Shown: positions 12,701-21,900 of the stretch, in pieces
How positions within the stretch are numbered: the stretch's first letter is position 1
Layout: every line of letters begins with the position of its first letter
Source: Odiellus spinosus
Taxonomy: Eukaryota > Arthropoda > Arachnida > Opiliones > Phalangiidae
NCBI GenBank assembly: GCA_963920705.1
Contig: OY987237.1
Location: forward strand, 7,594,601-7,658,600
Length of the DNA: 64,000 bases
Direction of reading: 5' to 3'
Made by a program: the position numbers and the translations under genes
Notes under the pieces: model-generated
Seen by the model: the letters and a program-made list of their open reading frames with translations, nothing else
Database searches by the model: none
What the model was told of the DNA's origin: nothing

Positions 12701-15700
12701 ATTTTCTACACTATAAAATTAAATATTATATTTTCTACACTATAAAATTAAATATTATATTTTCTACACTATAAAATTAAATATTATATTTTCTACCCTC
12801 TAAGAATTAAATATTATATTTTCTACCCTCTAAGAATTAAATATATTTTCTACGCTCTATAGAATTAAATATATTTTCTACGCTCTATAGAATTAAATAT
12901 ATTTTCTACGCTCTATAAAATTAAATATTATATTTTCTACACTCTATAAAATTAAATATTGTATATTCTACGCTCTAGAATTAAATATTATATTTTCTAC
13001 GCTCTAGAATTAAATATTATATTTTCTACGCTTTAGAATTAAGTATTATATATTCTACGCTCTATAGAATTAATAATTTTCTATGCTTTATCATTTTTTT
13101 AAACCATTCTTGATTTGCCAGAGATTTTCTTATATATTTTTTATCCGTTATAAAATTTAATTAGGCTTAGCGCTTTATTAACTCTAACATAAACAAATAT
13201 TTTCTGAGGTTTAATGGAATACTTTACGCAAATTTTAACTCCTCAAAAGTGTCTTATGTTTTAGGAAATTATTTAGTGACAAATTAAATATTTATATAAT
13301 TTTTTTTTTTTTTTGTTTGTTTGTTTCTTTTATCGTAGAAGTAACGACGACTTCGGCGGATGACTTGACAATCGAAACGAAGCCAATTCCCGAAGATGAC
13401 GACAAAATTGGGTGAGTTTCCCATATTTTTCATATTCAATTATGTTCCCAGTAACTCGATATTTATTCAGGAAATGGAAAATACGACCCCGAAATTTCCA
13501 ATAATTGGTTGAGGGCCTGTTATTTGTATTTTTCTACATGACTGAGATTATTCCTAGAAATACCGAATTAAATGCCGCGAATTTGATACTGTTTTTTTTA
13601 TCATAAAAATAATTATTTATTTTAAATCGAATTACAGCTGCATGACATTTGGTTGCGCATTTATAACCGAAAGTGTATTTGGCCTAACAGCACAATTATA
13701 TGACTCTTTTTAAGTGATTTTAATATCTGAATTATCTGTCCAAACTGATTCCATTTACGGGTTAACCGATACTGAAACAGATAACTGTCAATTTAATTCT
13801 AATTCTATTATTCATTTTGCGAAATAACGCGCGATTACTTGATAACAGTTATTATTCTTTAAGCGATTATTCATTTGAAAAGCGTTTCACAGTAGGCTGG
13901 CAGATAGAAGGCGCGGTTAAAAGACAGATACGCGCTTAACGGGTATCGCTTTCTTGTAGTTGGATTAAAAAATCCGTTTATCCGATTTAGATCCAGGTTA
14001 GCTAAATTATAAAAGCTCTTTTAAACGTTTTACACTAACCTTATGAGCTAGGAATAGCGTTTTTTTTTTTTTTTTCTTTTTTTCAATTATATCTTTCGAG
14101 GCGAACTCTCGCGTACTTTCGAGTAAGCTTCTTATATACTTATGTCCATTCAATTTAAGGTATATACAGTAAATATAATACTGGGCTAAAAACCTTAATC
14201 CTAAAATCAAATAAAATACTAAATCCGACCACGTTTCTCTCTCTTCCTCTCTGTAGTCACGGTGGCGAAGCGGAAACGTCTTCGGGGGCGGAAGTAGGTG
14301 ATCCGGAAGTGGTCGGAGACTCGACGGAGGGCGAAGAACGTCACCTTCAAAATCCCGAACAGCTGATAGAGTTCTTACGGAAGAGGTTGCGATCTCTGGA
14401 AGCTGCTGGCAAACATTCGTTGCAATGTCCATCGTGTCGGGTAAGTCTTCGTTTTCAACTTTATACTATCCTTGTTTGTTCGTGTTGGAACGCGTGTCTA
14501 AGTGTATTATACCGTATTATAGACTTAGGCCTAGGCTACAGCTGATTCAATATTTGATTTCATTCGAGTGTTAGGCTTATATAGTTAGGTAATAGGATAT
14601 AAATAGTATAATACCGCTGCTGTGTTTAATCCTTATGTTGGCAATTTCGTTTCATTTAGACCGGCTATAAGAAGCCAGTCGTTTCGATCGGCTGTTGGCA
14701 CGTCTTTTGCGAGAAATGCTGGTTAGATGTATTGGTGAGTAAATATTTATTTTATATTACATTAATTCATCCAGAGATATATTTTGAATTTGTCCAGAGA
14801 TATATTTTGAATTTGTCCAGAGATATATTTTGAATTTGTCCAGAGATATATTTTGAATTTGTCCAGAGATATATTTTGAATTTGTCCAGAGATATATTTT
14901 GAATTTGTCCAGAGATATATTTTGAATTTCTCCAGAGATATATTTTGAATTTCTCCAGAGATATATTTTGAATTTCTCCAGAGATATATTTTGAATTTAC
15001 CCAGAGATAAATTTTGAATTTACCCAAAGATATATTTTGAATTTGCACAGAGATATATTTTGAATTTGCCCAGAGATAGACTGATCATAGATATATCTTG
15101 AAGCTGCTCATAGATATATCTTGAAGCTGCTCATAGATATATCTTGAAGCTGCTCATAGATATGTCTTGAAGCTGCTCATAGATATGTCTTGAAGCTGCT
15201 CATAGATATGTCTTGAAGCTGCTCATAGATATGTCTTGAAGCTGCTCATAGATATGTCTTGAAGCTGCTCATAGATATGTCTTGAAGCTGCTCATAGATA
15301 TGTCTTGAAGCTGCTCATAGATATGTCTTGAAGCTGCTCATAGAAATGTCTTGAAGCTGCTCCGTTATAAATATTTCTTAATAAGTGCTTCAGATATTTA
15401 TATTTTTTTTATGTTTAGCTGAGATATATATTATGAAGATAATCAGACAAAAATATGTAGGTTCTAGAGATATTATATACTAGATACTAACCATTACTAC
15501 TAGGTACTAATATAGAAACTACGAATATACCTTGAATCTCAGCAATTCACTAGCTTTTAAGTGAAATCAACCCTGCAGTCTAAATTGATCATCCCTCCAT
15601 TTTTGAGACAAAAAAACGTAAAAAATGCCATGCCATTTTTCGTACAAAATCCAATATACATACTCAGTTCCAGCCCTAGAAAGGATATATAAATTGCCAT

Positions 15701-15960
15701 AGAAACGGGTTTACAAATGTGGAATATCCTCTTTTCAAGACTGTTAGCGAAGTAAATACGGGGCATTCTTTCCGTCATTCCAAGGAGAAATAATTCTAAT
15801 AATACAAAGGACTATAGCTTGATACAATGTATAGGTAGTCAATGTTCTAAGGCATTTCTCTTTTTCTATTTTATTTTTGGATGCGCAGGCTACGAAAAGA
15901 CTATGTCCCCGATGCGGGGTCATAACCTCACCCTCTGACCTACGGAGGATTCATCTATGA
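440..15960 (+). CDS. RNF220-like: RNF220-like RING E3 ubiquitin ligase, divergent paralogue (gene A), 12 coding exons
   Basis: Joined coding exons: 440-761, 1185-1634, 1822-1997, 2605-2731, 2945-3009, 3990-4077, 9190-9253, 12292-12347, 13339-13411, 14257-14440, 14660-14734, 15889-15960. They total 1752 nt, encode 583 aa, and all phases agree. Seen in the protein: Gly6/Ala10 run at residues 27-44; His/Gln/Gly/Ser-rich stretch to about 255; zinc finger with C273, C276 and H288; W343-E-M-F-L-R-V-R-L-N-R-Q-N-R-L357 block; acidic Ser/Thr-rich linker 380-500; short helical, probably coiled-coil segment 506-524; C3HC4 RING with C531, C534, C547, H549, C552, C555, C566 and C569; C-terminal L-R-R-I-H-L. 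RNF220 proteins (human about 566 aa) transfer ubiquitin from an E2 to nuclear and signalling substrates such as Sin3B. Substrates here are unknown. The second zinc finger and the R-I-R-A-T block of gene B are not found. Weakest points are the exon 1 donor (GTGCGA) and exon 7 donor (GTATCC), chosen by phase. The ATG at 440 opens the frame matching the family N-terminus. Confidence 0.85.
808..1108. mobile_element. TTAA-flanked MITE-like element in gene A intron 1
   Basis: The left end is TTAA-AGGGGGAGTG at 808. The right end is the inverse, CACTCTCCCT-TTAA, ending at 1108. Short inverted termini abutting TTAA suggest a piggyBac-type non-autonomous element. The interior has no reading frame. Other copies with the AGGGAGAnTG terminus are at 17803-18186 and 40205-40387. 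Confidence 0.6.
1185..1634 (+). CDS. RNF220-like: Gene A coding exon 2
   Basis: The acceptor GTCGTTAG and donor A|GTGAGT are both good. It encodes a Gln/His/Gly-rich then Ser/Thr-rich disordered segment (from AKDQNALLSSYGALLQEKTR to SSMIDDDVT). Phase is 1 on both sides. Confidence 0.85.
1822..1997 (+). CDS. RNF220-like: Gene A coding exon 3, first zinc finger
   Basis: Acceptor TGATCAG and donor CTG|GTAAG. It encodes SRCPICGVHVSPADLAPHF, which aligns with the RNF220 C-P-I-C ... R-P-S-E-L ... H finger. C273, C276 and H288 are present; the fourth ligand position is Glu, where gene B has Cys294. Confidence 0.92.
2283..2502. repeat. Fold-back dispersed repeat, copy 1 (gene A intron 3)
   Basis: Arms read AATTTAAAACTTGCCCTCAA and, inverted, GGATAAGTTTATTTCTAGTT. 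Between them lies a second palindrome made of ATTGGTCGCTGACCCATCAA and its inverse near 2350. It is homologous to 17878-18095 and 30938-31144. Confidence 0.55.
2605..2731 (+). CDS. RNF220-like: Gene A coding exon 4, W-E-x-F-L-R-V-R block
   Basis: Acceptor GTCGTAG and donor G|GTGAGT. It encodes LSRWEMFLRVRLNRQNRLS, a hallmark RNF220 segment, corresponding to FRWEAYERIKNNRNSRLT in gene B. Confidence 0.92.
2945..3009 (+). CDS. RNF220-like: Gene A coding exon 5, basic segment
   Basis: Acceptor ATCGTAG at 2944 and donor TAC|GTAAGT. It encodes an Arg-rich run (AARGRTRRRSGEMEAGEVS) directly after the N-R-L-S block, where RNF220 has its own basic stretch. A nearer AG at 2951 also stays open but loses the family-like A-x-x-x-R start. 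Confidence 0.75.
3186..3600. repeat. Degenerate ~51-bp tandem repeat (gene A intron 5)
   Basis: Repeated ATCTAATACTAAATAAATTA, CTAATCCTAATCCGGATTA and AGTTAAACCTA blocks, about 7-8 decayed copies with indels. The clearest pair runs from 3250 to 3350. Confidence 0.7.
3800..3925. repeat. 34-bp tandem repeat, about 3.5 copies
   Basis: The unit contains ATCATCCTACATTAGTATTA followed by AATTAGCCTAAAAC. Two copies are nearly identical; the later ones are degenerate. Confidence 0.75.
3990..4077 (+). CDS. RNF220-like: Gene A coding exon 6
   Basis: Acceptor CAATTGCAG and donor G|GTAAGT. It encodes DQEKLHQMEALAKHRAEQLL, helical and without cysteine. It lies where gene B carries its second zinc finger; E-K-L-H-Q-M-E-A-L-A lines up loosely with E-E-L-N-N-H-V-E-L-C, with the His and Cys ligands changed. 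Confidence 0.75.
4656..5416. repeat. 27-bp minisatellite, ~27 copies
   Basis: Unit: ATTGTGGGAAAAAACCCAGC then ACTTGAT, with CCAAG/CCTAG/CCCAG and GATATTG/GGTATTG/GAAATTG variants. Edges are degenerate and the centre (4800-5280) is homogeneous. Poly-A length varies by 1-2 bases, so all reading frames through it are incidental. Confidence 0.95.
6225..6430. repeat. 40-bp tandem repeat, ~5 copies
   Basis: Unit: GCGATTTCGCCAAAGATTTC then CGGATTTCTTCTTTGATTTC. It joins directly to the 20-bp array at 6426. Confidence 0.9.
6426..6608. repeat. 20-bp tandem repeat, ~9 copies
   Basis: Perfect copies of GCGATTTCGACCGAGATTTC. The unit is half the length of the adjacent 40-bp repeat and shares GCGATTTCG and GATTTC, so it probably arose from it by contraction and re-expansion. 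Confidence 0.95.
8530..8969. repeat. Dispersed repeat also present at 140-305 and inverted at 41969-42130
   Basis: ATCTCGGATAAATTGTTT at about 8660 matches the stretch near 290. The 8793-8969 part (AAGATAAAAATACGACGT, TATAATAATTATATTTTAAT, AATGACTACATTTCTAGCTT) appears in reverse complement at 41969-42130 with few differences. No coding capacity or clear ends were found. Confidence 0.75.
9190..9253 (+). CDS. RNF220-like: Gene A coding exon 7
   Basis: The acceptor TATTTTAG follows a T-rich tract. Phase 1 in, joining Gly to LSDEQTASRSIMSMSTIASP. The next acceptor needs phase 2, so donor AC|GTATCC at 9254 is preferred over TTTTC|GTAATT at 9264. That donor is weak, so the 3' edge is uncertain and a missed small exon before 12292 is possible. 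Confidence 0.55.
9254..12291 (+). other. Gene A intron 7 (3.0 kb), non-coding
   Basis: Contains three TTAGGCTTA motifs near 9410-9489, a short ~29-bp repeat with TTAGCTAAGCCT at 10480-10581, and an inverted repeat of CAAAGGTCAACA at 11074-11085 and 11118-11129. No convincing exon was found. Confidence 0.6.
12292..12347 (+). CDS. RNF220-like: Gene A coding exon 8
   Basis: Acceptor ATAGCAG and donor G|GTGAGA. In the frame demanded by exon 9 it encodes GDACPEGDSNYANSGGAS, a small acidic and polar linker. The other frames break the following exon or hit a stop. Confidence 0.6.
12510..13090. repeat. AT-rich ~25-30-bp minisatellite, ~21 copies (gene A intron 8)
   Basis: Degenerate units built from AATTAAATATTATATTTTCT and ACGCTCTATAG. 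Neighbouring copies form small identical groups (for example 12713-12790 and 12840-12910), showing local duplication. Confidence 0.9.
13339..13411 (+). CDS. RNF220-like: Gene A coding exon 9
   Basis: The acceptor TATCGTAG follows a long T tract; donor GG|GTGAGT is strong. It encodes VTTTSADDLTIETKPIPEDD, an acidic segment just before the RING half of the protein. Confidence 0.8.
13893..13935. repeat. Short dispersed repeat, copy 1 of 2
   Basis: GGCTGGCAGATAGAAGGC followed by GTTAAAAGACAG recurs at 20631-20672 as GGCTGACAGATAGATGGC followed by GTTAAAGGACGG. Its boundaries are not clear. Confidence 0.5.
14257..14440 (+). CDS. RNF220-like: Gene A coding exon 10, coiled-coil helix and first RING cysteines
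   Basis: Acceptor CTCTCTGTAG and donor CGG|GTAAGT. It encodes an acidic Gly-rich stretch, then NPEQLIEFLRKRLRSLEA and C-P-S-C, the first RING zinc pair. The intron falls one residue after the pair, exactly as in gene B (after C-L-I-C-M). Confidence 0.93.
14660..14734 (+). CDS. RNF220-like: Gene A coding exon 11, RING core
   Basis: Acceptor TTCATTTAG and donor TTG|GTGAGT. The 75-nt phase-0 exon encodes KPVVSIGCWHVFCEKCWL with the C-x-H-x2-C-x2-C core. Gene B has a 75-nt exon of the same phase at the same place. Confidence 0.96.
14771..15077. repeat. 23-bp minisatellite, ~13 copies (gene A last intron)
   Basis: Unit: CCAGAGATATATTTTGAATT then TGT, with TCT, TAC and TGC third-position variants towards the 3' side. 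It is followed within 10 bp by a second 23-bp array. Confidence 0.95.
15086..15362. repeat. Second 23-bp minisatellite, ~12 copies
   Basis: Unit: CATAGATATGTCTTGAAGCT then GCT. Its length and layout (AGATAT-TTGAA) match the array just upstream, so both look like diverged descendants of one 23-bp repeat. Confidence 0.95.
15889..15960 (+). CDS. RNF220-like: Gene A coding exon 12, last RING cysteines and C-terminus
   Basis: The acceptor ATGCGCAG follows a T-rich tract. It encodes KRLCPRCGVITSPSDLRRIH plus L and a TGA stop. The 72-nt length matches the last exon of gene B and the ending matches the RNF220 family L-R-R-I-x-L. Confidence 0.96.
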   Translation, partial: ATKRLCPRCGVITSPSDLRRIHL

Positions 15961-18580
15961 CCGGCGATATAAAGTTTTCGCTTCGGATAATATGACAAAT
16001 ATATATAGATCTCCCGTATATGATATAGCCCGGGTCTGCTCGAGCCTGCACGAGAGTGACGCAACCAGATCAAGCATCAGCGCCCCCTTTTTTTTGTTAT
16101 AGCTGCCCATTTTCCATCAGGCACACTATATGTTCTAGTCTGATATGTTATACGTAACCATGGAGCTAAATTGAATGGAGTCTAATAGGGCTAAGGAGCA
16201 TCCCTCAAAAAAAGACATCTTCAGACTTTTTTCTTATGTAACGTGATTTTAGCAACTTCCCATTATAGGTGGTGTTGATTAGTTAAGCACGTTCTTCACC
16301 TAATACGGTGAATTTCAACTTGAATTTTGAAAGTGACAGTGTTAACTAACTTCGTTAAGCCTAATTTCATACCACGGTAGTTAATTGAATTGTGATATAA
16401 GTAACGTAGAAAAAAGTTAATTCTCCACCTCGAGTTTACAGCAGGATCAAAGCTAGGCTAACTGTATTTCTAAGTTAATAATTATAGAGATAATGGGGTA
16501 GCCTAACTTTGCTTTCGCCCACAAATAAAATTGGAAATTGTTTTAACAGCCAGTTTATACCTGTTTTAAAAAGCCAGTTTAGACCTGATTTAAGCAGCCG
16601 GTTTTAACCAGCCAATTTAAACCGGTTTTAACCAGAGATTTAAAATAATTTAATGAAGGGAAATATGATTCCAATTTTTAATACTAATTATATTTAATCA
16701 CCAGCCTCTAACGTCTGTATTTGCTTTCTGGTTCATAGATTTGTTAATGTTCACAAAGTACTCTCAATCTTGTTGAACATTGTTAAAGAACTAGTGTGGA
16801 AAACATTTCTTCTGAATAAGAATGGCTGCTTATTATTGGTGATTGAAATATCGTCTGCTAAAATTAAGGTGTACCTATGGAAAATAATCTTGTACGATGA
16901 CACTTTAGCAGACGATGTTTCAGTCGCTGATCAAGTTTTTCACTGGTGGTTTTTCAACCCTGACTTGAACTATGAACCCTTAATCGGTTTTTTTTATTAT
17001 CAAAAAGTAGTTAAGCCTTGGCTATTTTCTAAGACCTGGCTGGTAGACGCTATTAAAGGTGGCTACCCGTAAACGTTAGCGTTCTTTGGTAATGATTTTA
17101 AACTGTTAAAATCAATGTAGAACTTAAGCAAACTTAGAGAATCAGAATAAATTTTTTGGGGGTAAAGTCAAACAAAATGTATTCATCTCTTTAATTTTTT
17201 TTTTTTTTTTCTTCTTCTTTTTTCCTGGCAAGCGCGGGGGCTCAAGTTATTATTAGTTCTTTTATGGGGATGTTACTATCATCCTTTTGGATGATATTAC
17301 GTTCCAAGAGAGCTCGGCCTATATCGTACATATAGGGGGGGGAAAAATCTAATATTAACAAATAACTCACAGAAAAAAAAAACTGATATTTTTTTCCGCG
17401 GTGGACATTATTTAGTCTGCACCTATAAAAGCCAGTATTCAGTGAATTTTCAAAATTTGACTCCCCAACCCAATCTATCCTATCCCCAATTTGAACCCCC
17501 TCCCCCTGCTTTACTTTATATCCACATCACAAAAGCAAGTTCCGTTATAAAAATACATTTTTAAAAGAACATTGAAAAATGGGAGTTTCAGAAATATATT
17601 TCTCTAGTCTAAATAAAAGTCTATATGGCTTTAAAATATAAAAAAATTAGACTATAATTTTAAAGGGAAGGTAAAAATTAAGATGAAGTTAATTTTTAAT
17701 CGCGTTTTAATTGATATTTAAATTTAATTGGGGGTTCAGATGTCCGTCTGGCACATCTTTTGTATTTTTTCTCCTTTAATAAACCACCTGATATTAGGAC
17801 TATTAAAGGGAGAATGAAACCCATCGATTCTTTATCGTTTAAATAGGCCTAATCCACCAGTAAAGAAAATTACAGACAAATATTAAACTCGAAATAAATT
17901 TAAAACTTACTAGGAAATTAGGTTTAAGCTGAACTCATGGCATTTCTTCGCATTGATGGGTGATCGACCAATAAAAGGCTTGGCCTTAAGGCGAGATCTC
18001 CGTGAGATTTGATTGGTCGCTGACTCTTCAATGCGAATAAATAAATTTAGCTAAGCCTATTTTCCGGGTAAGTATCTTAATATTCATTGATTATTACGTA
18101 AAAATAAATTCTTGTGGATTCATATAATCATGTTATTTTATCTACTTTAAAAACTAACTTTATTATCACGTTTACTCTCTCTTTAAACTATTAGCCAATC
18201 ATGAAACTCCCCCATAAATTTCGAAATTTAATGTAAAACTTTTGTAATATAAATATATAAAATAGTTAAAGAAATATACGTTTCCCGACTAACCAAATAA
18301 TTAACAAAAAAAATTTTCCTTTTTTTAATTAATTCAAAATTTAAAGCCAAAAAATTATGTAAATAGTATTGTTGATTATCATAGAGCCGATAAAAACTAA
18401 AAAAAAAATAATATTATTAATAAATATGTAACGTTCAGTTCTGTGATATATTTTTCTGCCTGTTTATTGTTTAGGGTACATATTAACTTAAAAATAGGCT
18501 TATCTATATTTTTTTATTTTTAGGTTAGAATGGGCGAGATTTTCAGTGACAACGTCATAAATTTAAATTTAACAATTACA
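15961..18580. other. Gene A downstream region, non-coding
   Basis: No AATAAA lies close to the gene A stop. The first candidate is at 16524-16529, about 560 bp downstream. A ~26-bp repeat (GCCAGTTTA-type) is at 16553-16640. A hairpin has 22-nt arms at 16841-16862 and 16904-16925 containing ATCGTCTGCTAAA. The 100-codon frame at 16770-17072 spans that hairpin and shows no domain. Confidence 0.5.
17803..18186. mobile_element. TTAA-flanked MITE-like element with nested fold-back core
   Basis: Left end TTAA-AGGGAGAATGAAAC and right end inverse GTTTACTCTCTCT-TTAA. Inside (17878-18095) is the fold-back core: AAATATTAAACTCG arm, AATTAGGTTTAAGCTG, palindrome CGACCAATAAA...GATTGGTCGCTGAC, and inverse arm AGCTAAGCCTATTTTCCGGG. 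The core recurs at 2283-2502 and 30938-31144. Confidence 0.6.
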
Positions 18581-18589
18581 GCACTGGGT

Positions 18590-18960
18590 TAAAGTCCGGT
18601 TGAAAATTTCCGCGTTGTAGCTTGGCAGCGCCGTCTACCTCTTCTAGAGTTGTTGTTCCCAGACCGCCCACTCGTGTTGGCAACGCATTTTTCGTCGACG
18701 CGTTGGCGCTCTTTATCGAAGCAAGGGGCAGAGGGGCCGCGTTCGGCGAGAGGATTGGAAGGACACCCTCGGCCTTGGAAGTTAGAACGCGTTTTGACCT
18801 AGATTTTTGGGTCGTTTTTATAAATTTCTTTGGAAACAAGTTACCGCGTGAATTAAAAATGCTGTTCGGTCCTTGGAAAGTCATCTTCCCATATGTTCTA
18901 CCGGTTATGATGCGAACGCCTCGAAGAATCGAAGTCAGGCAGTGCTAATACATTGAACTG
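18590..18960. other. GC-rich segment open on both strands; possible retrogene or element fragment
   Basis: About 370 bp is markedly GC- and CpG-richer than its surroundings. A + frame of 108 codons (18622-18948) and a - frame of 102 codons (18576-18884) both run through it. I recognise neither product. The sharp composition change and absence of splice-linked neighbours suggest an inserted fragment rather than an exon. Confidence 0.3.
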
Positions 18961-21900
18961 TACAAGAAAGCCGTACCCTATAAGCACTAGAGCCAAATGG
19001 AAAGAGAAACTCCATTCAAGTCACTCGCTTTAACGGTAAGGAGTTGGTTTGACCAATTTTTGACTTCGTGAAATCTGTAGGAGGTCGATTTTGAAAGATT
19101 CACTTTCTGGGTTGGTAATATTTTAATGATGTGTTATACATTTTACTGTGTTATTTATGGGTCTTTATCGTCCCCATCTGTGAATTGTCATAGTTAGTTG
19201 GATTCACTTCAAATTGAAATATTAACGTCATGTTATGGACTAGCTGTACGTGTTCTTGATTGATAACGGGGTTAAGGTCGAAGGTCACGCTTGTGTACTA
19301 GTTACGGATAAGCAGGTTACACGCCCTAATATACATTTGAAAACTGTTAAAAATTAGCTTTGTTTAAATAAGAAAGTCATTTAAAATTAATGATTTGAAA
19401 GCGTAAAAAAATGTGATTAGGCTAAATTACGTTAGATTATTTTGGATTAAGTTAAGAAGTATGACGTCTCGTATCTTAATATTTGTTAAAAATTAATTAA
19501 AAAATTTCGAAATATCTAGAAAATCCTAAAGAAATTCTAGCCCTTTTTAAGACTCCATTCGATGGATTTTTTAGATTTTTTAGGTTTTTACAATATCGCG
19601 TTTTATTAGTAGGCTAAATTATCTAGGCATAATAATAATATCTACTTTCCGACGGTTACCAGCCATTTTTAACAATCTCTTCAGTTCTACCTGTAATTGG
19701 ATGGTAATAAAAACAGGATTAGCTAATGTGAGGGGGCTTGGGGACTTCATTGTATTTGCTCAGCTGCTAAAATTCAGCATATACGTAAAAACAGGAAATG
19801 CAAATTTCAAAATTACGCTAAATTTAAATATCTGCGTGTTTGTAAATTTCCATGTATTGGATTTAGTAAGAGATTATGGAAAATGACGTAAATTGACGTC
19901 ATCGTTACTTAGCCCAGGCCTTATAGAGGCAAAAACCGGATTTTTAATAACCTTGGGCGAGCGTCTCACTCCATAGCCTTACAAATCGATTTGATAGTCT
20001 TTTAGTTCCGATACAGCGAGTACTGAAATCTATGTTTATGGGAATTGCTTTTCACTAGAGCCTGGAGAAGGGAGCTGCCAGAAGGGAGGGGGAGATAGTA
20101 TAACGGCCAAATAATGGACGATGGTCAATCCATCAATAGGCGATGAACGCTCCAGCTTTCGGGGTACTCCCCCCGCTCTAACCAAACCGTATAAGAGAGC
20201 TCTATATCCTATATTAGGCCTTGTAGCCCTCACTGCGCACCTGCGTCCGGCGTTATCACCCATTGGGCAGCGCCGTGACGTGACTCACTTAAGATAGCTA
20301 GTAGTAACACTGAAGTTATACCAAAGAATGAGTAGGAACCGATTGATAAAATTCCATTAACAACTATTTGCGCGTAATGCAACTATATGGTAACCTAGTT
20401 TAAAAGATAACGAGTAGTTTTTAATTCCTGCGCTTTTGGCCGGGCACTCTTTGGGCCGTAAGAGAACGCTTATGAATACCATGGTTTTGTTAATATCTTT
20501 ATATATTGTGGTAACATCCCAGGCTCTAGATAGTAGGGCTCATAGCCTTTATCTTTATCGAACAAACTGTTATCTGTCCGCGTATCAGATATTGCGCAAA
20601 TAATTTAGCGGATAAAAACTGGTTAGCAGTTGGCTGACAGATAGATGGCTCAGTTAAAGGACGGGTAAAAACAATATGTAAATAACTTTATCTGTTGACC
20701 GAACACTTGACCCGCCGTTTCGAGCACTAATAAATAAGTTTAAATTAAATCCTAAAATAAGAGTACAAGCCCTAAAAGGAACAGGAATTAAATAAAAATG
20801 AGTTTGTTTTGCACTCAAATCCAATTGAAACCATGCAGTGAGGAACACTACTAGATAGTGATGTCCTCGTTTCAGGTGGTTGCATCTTTCCCATTCTCCA
20901 ACCCTAAAAAATTTTTAAAAACAAAAGTGTCAATTTAATAAGACGACGCGTGACTTGACTCGCTCGTTGGTCGTAGGTTTGACGTTGAAGAAGGACTTTT
21001 TACACCTCGTTATTTCGAGATCTTAATCACGGACGATCACTTTTTTAACCAATTTCCATGTAAATCGGACGTGACCGAGTCTTAACGCTAGCTTTTTTTC
21101 AGTTGACCGCTGATATACAGTTTTAGTGACCGAACGTTCCCGGGCCAATCCATCTTATCCCCGAGGGCGTTAATTTCGATTTCCCCGTTTTCAACGCGTC
21201 ACTCTCTGATATACCATCGACGATGACCTTTAGGCGACTTTTAAATTCAGCTTGTAACAGACCTTCGGTCCCTGTATTGACCATCTAAGTTTCAAAGAAC
21301 TAAGACGAAAACGTAGATTCTTTACTTGTTGAAACTTCACCGTGATTCCCCATGATCTAGGGAGAGCTAACGGTGCAAAAAAAACCTCTGCTTTGACCAG
21401 AAGAGGGGTGTTTTTGGACGCCAATTAATAAAACTCACTTCCCCATGCCCGAGCGGTGCACTCTCTCTCACTCGTTCTGTCGAATGGGCAGTAAAAAGCT
21501 AAACTGACCACAATTTCAGACCAACTCTATAAATCACCAGTTGGGGGTGTCTTACCCCACCACCAATCCTCATGGGCCTTTTTTCAATCCAATGCACCCG
21601 AAAGCTCGTGTCCTTGCTGAAATCCTACATACCTCTCTCTTTTAGCATATGGTCAAAAGTTGAAATATAGACGAAGTTTGCGCTAGCTTTATTCTCATTA
21701 AAGATTGCGTACAGATAATTACTAACTTGGTTAGTTTGATGAAGGGTTAAAACTACTAATTACACTAAACTGCTGATGGTACTATAGTTTGACTAAATTA
21801 GTCTTAAGTTAATTAAAGGGAGACTGGAGCGTAAGACTGCTGATTTTTCTATCTTATAATCTATTCCTATTATGTTTAGCTAGAAATCATTTTTTAACTT

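Noticed and set aside
16770-17072. 100-codon frame downstream of gene A
   Set aside because: It spans a hairpin repeat (16841-16925) and has no family resemblance; probably chance.
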